A DNA stretch of 6,619 nucleotides. Source: an uncultured Clostridia bacterium. GTDB lineage: Bacteria; Bacillota; Clostridia; Oscillospirales; Acutalibacteraceae. Shown here piece by piece: positions 5,790 through 6,619 of the stretch (the first letter of the stretch is position 1; each line of letters opens with the position of its first letter). The notes under the pieces were generated by a model. The model saw only the letters and a list, made by a program, of their open reading frames with translations. It did no database searches and was not told where the DNA came from. The DNA lies in NCBI GenBank assembly GCA_946535695.1, contig CAMNDS010000047.1, forward strand, positions 1-6,619. Direction: 5' to 3'. Both the position numbers and the translations under genes were made by a program.

Positions 5790-6016
5790 AAGTAATTTTT
5801 AAAGTATTTTAATTCATCTGTATATTTAAGAAGATATACGAATGAACGGTCGATAAACATAATTATGTATTGAAGTATTTTATTTTTACTCTCTACGATC
5901 TTATGCGATATAAGATGTTTAATCAAACCATTTTTTTGATAATCATATGGTTGATGAAGTTTTTTTTCGAACTCATCATAATTTTTATATCTATATCCGT
6001 TTTCGTATACTTTCAT
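5774..6016 (-). CDS. Hypothetical tail-operon protein, 80 residues
   Basis: The start ATG at 6016 overlaps the TGA stop of the baseplate gene in an ATGA arrangement, which indicates coupled translation. The product, MKVYENGYRYKNYDEFEKKL..., is rich in Tyr and Lys, with mostly helical segments at 12-20 and 30-52 and a hydrophobic stretch YIIMFIDRSFVYLL (50-63) broken by Asp and Arg, so it is unlikely to be a true membrane segment. Its end (ELKYFKNYLWKNR) is basic. I do not recognise the family. Position between the gp5-like gene and the 68-residue gene suggests a tail-assembly role. Confidence 0.75.
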   Translation of the reverse strand: MKVYENGYRYKNYDEFEKKLHQPYDYQKNGLIKHLISHKIVESKNKILQYIIMFIDRSFVYLLKYTDELKYFKNYLWKNR

Positions 6017-6619
6017 TCTAATTTAACATTTTTTGATTCTATATTATTTATTTTATCCCCCCACGTAGGTTCAAATAATTCAGCTATCGGTGCTGTATAT
6101 GGATTTAAACTCATTCCTAATTTAATTCGAGATAACTGATTAGCTATATTATTCAATATAGATATAAGTTCATCGGCATATGCAGCTGTATGCGAAGCGT
6201 TTTTTTTACCTATGTTTATGCCTTTACTATTTATATATATCGTCCTATTCGAATTGGGATGGGAAATCTCAATATCACCATTGGTTTTGATATTGATCTT
6301 TGATTTATCTTTACTTATCACCCACCCGGAGCCGTCGGAGAAATACATTGTACCCCAGCCCTTACCGGTGTCATGATTAAGGATTATATCTATTTTCCCT
6401 TCGTCGTCGGTTAATAGTTTCTTATTATTATCCAATTCGTCTTTTCTAAGCCAATATAATTGTTGTGGATTATCTTCGAAGTTTAATATCCATACTTCTT
6501 CTCCTTCGGACGGAGAAGAAAACCCATTCGTATTAAATAAAAAGGTTGCAGGATAAATCGGAGGCATGAGATCTGTAGTCTCTTCACGAGGAAACAACCC
6601 CGGAGCTTCCGCTCTAATC
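6013..6619 (-). CDS. gp5-like baseplate spike protein, 5' partial
   Basis: Baseplate central spike of the T4 gp5 / phage baseplate assembly protein V type, which caps the tail tube and punctures the host envelope. The frame is open to the right edge, and the first visible codons read IRAEAPGLFPREETTDLMPP, typical of the N-terminal OB-fold of this family. The TTG at 6597 is therefore not the start, and the true start is outside the window. Counted from that Leu: the OB-fold (1-52) includes PIYPATFLFNTNGF, the SPSEGEEVWILNF strand pair and LYWLRKDE; a strand-rich spike region follows (68-130: WGTMYFSDGSGWVI, INIKTNGDIEISH, IYINSKGINIG); then a helix ADELISILNNIANQLSRIKL (141-160) and an end with SLNPYTAPIAELFEPTWGDKI. 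No lysozyme domain is visible in this part. Confidence 0.88.
   Translation of the reverse strand, partial: IRAEAPGLFPREETTDLMPPIYPATFLFNTNGFSSPSEGEEVWILNFEDNPQQLYWLRKDELDNNKKLLTDDEGKIDIILNHDTGKGWGTMYFSDGSGWVISKDKSKINIKTNGDIEISHPNSNRTIYINSKGINIGKKNASHTAAYADELISILNNIANQLSRIKLGMSLNPYTAPIAELFEPTWGDKINNIESKNVKLE

Noticed and set aside
5870..6139. Plus-strand 89-residue open frame with hydrophobic stretches
   Set aside because: It runs antisense to the 80-residue gene and the gp5-like gene, both of which have family or operon support; the hydrophobic look is from T-rich DNA.
6595..6597. TTG as start of the gp5-like gene
   Set aside because: The frame continues upstream to the window edge with a family-typical segment (IRAEAPG), so this codon is internal.
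1..6619. tRNA genes or CRISPR arrays
   Set aside because: No cloverleaf-like T-arm sequence and no regularly spaced direct repeats were seen on either strand.

Overview
The window looks like a piece of a tailed bacteriophage genome (or prophage) with a low-GC, A/T-rich sequence. The phage assignment rests on a recognisable T4 gp5-like baseplate spike gene and a collapsed tail-fibre-type gene on the minus strand, and on a run of small, tightly packed unknown genes plus an RNA ligase, a Nudix hydrolase and a HAD protein on the plus strand. The start codons sit in A/T-rich leaders with almost no Shine-Dalgarno sequences, and the tail-fibre remnant has a tip sequence I associate with gut Bacteroidota phages. 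A Bacteroidota host is therefore likely, but this is inference. The genes examined end in TAA, TAG or TGA with no sign of stop-codon reassignment.

Plus strand, 1-1160: the 3' part of an RNA ligase of the DRB0094 (DraRnl) type, cut by the left edge of the window and closed by a strong hairpin terminator. Plus strand, about 1160-5174: a roughly 100 to 260-base leader with little in it except a possible 45-residue ORF and a short palindrome. It is followed by a tight co-directional series: Nudix hydrolase, 52-residue protein, 91-residue protein, HAD-fold protein of the RNA-repair-associated type, 171-residue unknown, small two-helix membrane protein, 60-residue unknown, and a 414-residue unknown with a distinct C-terminal domain. 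The first four are separated by 2-13 bases and are probably one transcript.

Strand switch, 5175-5295: an 18-bp perfect inverted repeat sits between the converging gene sets and most likely ends transcription from both sides. Minus strand, 6619-5296: four overlapping genes read right to left. They are a gp5-like baseplate protein (cut by the right edge), an 80-residue protein, a 68-residue protein, and a tail-fibre-like gene that can only be read by assuming three single-base indels. The 4- to 18-base overlaps indicate translational coupling within a tail-module operon.

In function, the minus strand builds the phage tail tip, while the plus strand is an accessory region. In it, an RNA ligase and a HAD protein of the Swiss-Army-Knife RNA repair group, with a Nudix hydrolase between them, suggest end-healing and sealing of RNA (for example host tRNA cut by anti-phage nucleases). 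The most unusual item is the frame-broken tail-fibre gene at 5296-5600.
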